This document shows, piece after piece, positions 61,281-64,000 of a DNA stretch of 64,000 nt. The translations under genes were made by a program, and so were the position numbers. Every line of letters begins with the position of its first letter. Position 1 is the first letter of the stretch. Source of the stretch: Lewinellaceae bacterium (lineage in GTDB: Bacteria > Bacteroidota > Bacteroidia > Chitinophagales > Saprospiraceae); NCBI GenBank assembly GCA_020636445.1, contig JACJXV010000007.1, positions 39,008 through 103,007 on the forward strand, written 5' to 3'. A model generated the notes under the pieces. The model saw only the letters and a list, made by a program, of their open reading frames with translations. It did no database searches and was not told the DNA's origin.

Positions 61281-63697
61281 TATACTTTGGCTTTAGGGGC
61301 GGTGGGAAAATATTGTTTATGCTCCAGCACACTGGCGACCTCATTTACCAGTATTTCCCGGACCTCCAGCCAACCATCCAGCTGGCGGACGAGAATTCCG
61401 GTATGCAGTAAGCGTTGCACTACACTCCCATAGGTATGCTTGAAAGCAGGCCCGAAACGCTTCCGCAAGCGGTATTCATTCGTTCGCTTTTCCAGGATTA
61501 CAACGGCCAGAACCAACGCCGTATCCGAGGTTAGAAAATCAGGTAGACCTACTGCTGGCGGGTCTCGAAATACTACCCGATGATCATCCCATTTCTTTAA
61601 GCAGTATGCCCAATAATTCAGGGCTTCGCCAAGGTTGGCTCCAGCATTGCGGTAGGCCTTTTGTGTCATCCGCTCAAATTGTCGCGGCGTTACCGGCTCC
61701 CCGTTTTCATCGACCAACGTTTTATGGGTTGCCCCATGACGGATCAGGATAGCATCCAACACTTCCGCGGAAGAAACCATATCCAAATTGATCTCCGCCT
61801 GAAAGGCTTCGCCTAGCTGATATGCCTGCTGTAAATGCGCCCGCAGCCAGGTACTCATCGACACCAAAAAAAAGAATTGATCGGAATAGTCGTCAATAAA
61901 TGCTTTCAGTTGGTGCACATTATTACTGATAGAATTATCGGGAGGATCATTCCATAGTTCCAGGTCATCTATCCAAATCAGTGGCCGTTGCTGTAAGGCA
62001 TATTTGCGAATAAACGCAAGGGCTGCTCCCAGGTCATAGCCGGGATTCATCGTGCGGCCATTGACGGTAATCAGTTGCGTGGGTTGCAGGCGAATTACTT
62101 CCCTGGCTGTAAAAAAACGATGCGCTACCAGTTCTCCGAAAAGCGATTTCCCTGCAAAACGCCGGCCATAGACGAGCGCGGCACCCCGAATCCCTCCCCG
62201 CCATTGGCCGATCAGTCTTTCCATACGGTTTAGCACTTCCTCGCGCCCCACCCAGAAGGATTCTCCGATATAGCCTTTGGTTAAAAAAATACTGGAATAG
62301 GCGGTATTCGTGGGATCTATGGTACGCTGTTGGACCAGCCGGGCTATTTTTTCTGAAACGCTAAGTGCTTCTTCCTGGGCAATTTCCCGCCGGAAGCGGC
62401 GAATAAGCTTACCTTGGTTTTGGATCCAGGCCTGTGCACGACTTACTAATTCGCTACGGCGTATTTTTAACTGCCGGCGGGTGTTGGTTTGAAAAGGAAT
62501 CGCCAAAAAGCCCCCCTTAGGGCTGTATACTGAAGTGATCTGCAGGGTTTCTCCCAGTCGCTCTGTGATTACCTGAATAAGCTGGTCCAATTGTCCGATC
62601 CAGGATTTTACGTTCGCCTGAAAATGCTGAAGTGGTCGGGTCATCTCCTCCGATGCTATCGGCAAGGTGCGTCCCTCTTTGCGTTCATTGGCATACAAAA
62701 GCACCCGGTTGCGAATGTTGAGCAAGGACATACGCAGGTTATTGCCACCCTGCTCCATAATTTCCATCACCTCATAGTACAAGGGTAATATTTCGGACTC
62801 CAACCAGGCGCGGGTGCTGCGCTGAAAATGAATCTCCTTATAGGGTAGTAATCCTTGTTGAGGGTCTTGATAAACCTTTTCCTGACCAGCCAACAATTGC
62901 GTAATCCCTGTCAAGGCATCGGCAAAAGCGACTACTTCTTCCGGAACATTATCTCCTGCTTCAACAACCTCATCAATTTCCTGGACAATTTTCCCAGGCT
63001 TTTCCTGCAGGTTTTCACCTATGTAGGTAATCATCTCCTTTGCTAAAACCTCCTGGTTGACCAAAGAGGCTCTGCTCTTTTGCAATACATGGTGTACCAG
63101 ATCCCTGATCTGATTAAAATGCTGACGTTGCTGGTTCAGCATTTCATATTGCCGGGTGAGTTGTTGTCCTTGCTGAACCAGTGCGTTCAATTGCCCGGCG
63201 TAAACAGGCCAGGGGTTTTGTTGCAATTGCCACTGCCGCAACTGACGGAGCTTCCCGCCACGCGCAGCGCCTGTTTTTTGCACTTCCGCCTGGGGAAAAT
63301 CAGCTAACTCGGCAGCCGCAGCCAGGAGGACTTCCTGCGATTGTACGGCTAGTTGTGCCAACCCCGAAGCTGTTACCTTGCCCTCAGCGGTCAGTAAAAC
63401 CGCCTTTTGATACTGATAAATCGTATCGCGCCACAAAAGCCCAAAGGACTTAACTGCCGCCGGCCAGGAGTACGATGTGATATAATGTCCGTGAAGGTCT
63501 TCACTTACTTTTTTTCCGGACGCCGCTATATATTCCGTGGCAGTGTCTCCTATTTGGACTGCTTCTGCTACTATAACCCCTAACCCTTCGACTAATGAAG
63601 CTAGCGCTTCGTTAGACTCCTGAGAAGCCCAGGCAGCCCGAATCCGTTCTTCCAGTGTAGCCGTAAACGCGGTTAAAGAAGGGTCAACTTTCAACAT
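61280..63697 (-). CDS. Large helical P-loop ATPase (STAND/AAA_16-like), operon partner of MscS and CPA
   Basis: An 805-residue cytoplasmic protein with no signal peptide. Residues 1-460 are almost wholly helical with long Gln/Leu/Arg-rich coiled-coil character (e.g. LRQLRQWQLQQNP, QQGQQLTRQYEMLNQQ). The P-loop domain starts with FWVGREEVLNRMERLI; Walker A is GRRFAGKSLF (about residues 511-520) and Walker B is RPLIWIDDLELW (571-582). A sensor strand FFFLVSMSTWLRAHL follows, and a C-terminal winged-helix-like part (RLRKRFGPAFKHTYGSVVQRLLHTGILVR). This resembles ORC/STAND-type switches. Its target is unknown; the operon suggests it controls the channel and antiporter. Confidence 0.78.
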   Translation of the reverse strand: MLKVDPSLTAFTATLEERIRAAWASQESNEALASLVEGLGVIVAEAVQIGDTATEYIAASGKKVSEDLHGHYITSYSWPAAVKSFGLLWRDTIYQYQKAVLLTAEGKVTASGLAQLAVQSQEVLLAAAAELADFPQAEVQKTGAARGGKLRQLRQWQLQQNPWPVYAGQLNALVQQGQQLTRQYEMLNQQRQHFNQIRDLVHHVLQKSRASLVNQEVLAKEMITYIGENLQEKPGKIVQEIDEVVEAGDNVPEEVVAFADALTGITQLLAGQEKVYQDPQQGLLPYKEIHFQRSTRAWLESEILPLYYEVMEIMEQGGNNLRMSLLNIRNRVLLYANERKEGRTLPIASEEMTRPLQHFQANVKSWIGQLDQLIQVITERLGETLQITSVYSPKGGFLAIPFQTNTRRQLKIRRSELVSRAQAWIQNQGKLIRRFRREIAQEEALSVSEKIARLVQQRTIDPTNTAYSSIFLTKGYIGESFWVGREEVLNRMERLIGQWRGGIRGAALVYGRRFAGKSLFGELVAHRFFTAREVIRLQPTQLITVNGRTMNPGYDLGAALAFIRKYALQQRPLIWIDDLELWNDPPDNSISNNVHQLKAFIDDYSDQFFFLVSMSTWLRAHLQQAYQLGEAFQAEINLDMVSSAEVLDAILIRHGATHKTLVDENGEPVTPRQFERMTQKAYRNAGANLGEALNYWAYCLKKWDDHRVVFRDPPAVGLPDFLTSDTALVLAVVILEKRTNEYRLRKRFGPAFKHTYGSVVQRLLHTGILVRQLDGWLEVREILVNEVASVLEHKQYFPTAPKAKV

Positions 63698-63866
63698 AGA
63701 GAATCTCGCTAGCTATTAGGGTCTGGTAACTTGGGGGTTCCTGAAAAAGAAGCCACCAGCGTAAAATACATCTTTTGGCTAAAGCTAGTGATTTTGCCTT
63801 GAAAAAACCAACTGCTGGTTGATCACCCGGCCCCTCCTGGGTATTCCCTGGCCCTTAGCCAATAGT

Positions 63867-63895
63867 AAAAAGGCCATCGGAAAATTCCGATGGCC
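63867..63895 (-). terminator. Terminator for a minus-strand gene at the right edge
   Basis: GGCCATCGGAA and TTCCGATGGCC form a perfect 11-bp stem with a 2-nt loop; on the minus strand it is followed by five Ts. It lies about 40 bp after the stop codon at 63933 and separates that gene from the ATPase operon. Confidence 0.85.
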
Positions 63896-63932
63896 GACCA
63901 TTCACACTAGTTATTGACTGTTGCTATTGGTT

Positions 63933-64000
63933 TTACCAGCTGGTTAGCGCTGATTCTAATTTCGGGTTCCGGTTAGCGTTGTCCGGCTGGTAGGGGCCAC
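63933..64000 (-). CDS. C-terminal end of a gene cut by the window edge
   Basis: The minus strand is open from the edge to a TAA at 63933-63935, giving 21 residues GPYQPDNANRNPKLESALTSW at the end of the protein (with one split codon). A strong terminator follows. The Asn/Pro-rich ending resembles C-termini of SusD-like lipoproteins, but too little is visible to name it. Confidence 0.5.
   Translation of the reverse strand, partial: GPYQPDNANRNPKLESALTSW

Noticed and set aside
1..64000. tRNA, rRNA, prophage or restriction-modification genes
   Set aside because: Looked for tRNA T-loops, rRNA blocks and phage or methylase motifs; none convincing.

Overview
The window is about 64 kb of chromosomal DNA of roughly 50% G+C from a member of the Bacteroidota. 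The evidence is a bacillithiol BshA glycosyltransferase, a PorZ-type protein and a C-terminal sorting domain of the type IX secretion system (T9SS), a RicT/PSP1 protein with a long basic tail, a GH53 lipoprotein, and promoters of the Bacteroidota form TAnnTTTG close to start codons. The gene set would suit a Saprospiria-like lineage, but that finer placement is inference. No tRNA, rRNA, CRISPR array or phage gene was seen.

Layout. 1-5.6 kb: the 3' end of bshA meets a minus-strand block (porZ, nadD, a small lipoprotein, dnaN). 5.8-13.5 kb (plus): a catalytically dead M16 peptidase subunit, then the cell-elongation cluster mreB-mreC-mreD-mrdA followed by a CapA-like protein and folA. 13.6-13.84 kb: five palindromes at about 45-bp spacing. 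13.9-20.1 kb: a DUF2851 gene, a convergent sugar nucleotidyltransferase, then a tightly coupled envelope operon (lpxK, acyltransferase, glycosyltransferase, ECF sigma factor). 20.3-23.2 kb (minus): a membrane polyferredoxin and its FAD/NAD(P) partner. 23.8-31.5 kb: a T9SS cargo protein with a GH53 galactanase, a 6-pyruvoyl-tetrahydropterin-synthase-like enzyme, a glutathione-peroxidase-like enzyme, DNA polymerase III delta', RicT, lipoamide dehydrogenase and a Trp-rich repeat protein. 31.6-38.9 kb (mostly minus): a TIGR04076 protein, NhaC antiporter, aldo/keto reductase, DUF885 protein, RluF and small proteins. 39.1-49.2 kb: M28 peptidase, a candidate structured RNA on the minus strand, htpG behind a sigma-54-type promoter, a very large Omp85-like propeller protein, and an MBL-CYTH-phosphotransferase operon. 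49.4-55.4 kb: MoxR-DUF58, an alkyltransferase-like protein, a TrpF-like protein and an exported GDE-family glucosidase. 55.6-59.1 kb: a lower-G+C patch with a SIMPL protein, an unknown exported protein and an intact IS5-family element. 59.2-63.7 kb: a three-gene minus operon of a large P-loop ATPase, an MscS-like channel and a CPA antiporter, closed by a terminator. The far right edge holds the last codons of another minus-strand gene with its own terminator.

The items most worth a second look are the ATPase/MscS/CPA operon, the structured RNA between the M28 peptidase and htpG, the -24/-12 promoter before htpG, the 45-bp palindrome array, and the fused pseudo-peptidase/propeller/beta-barrel protein.
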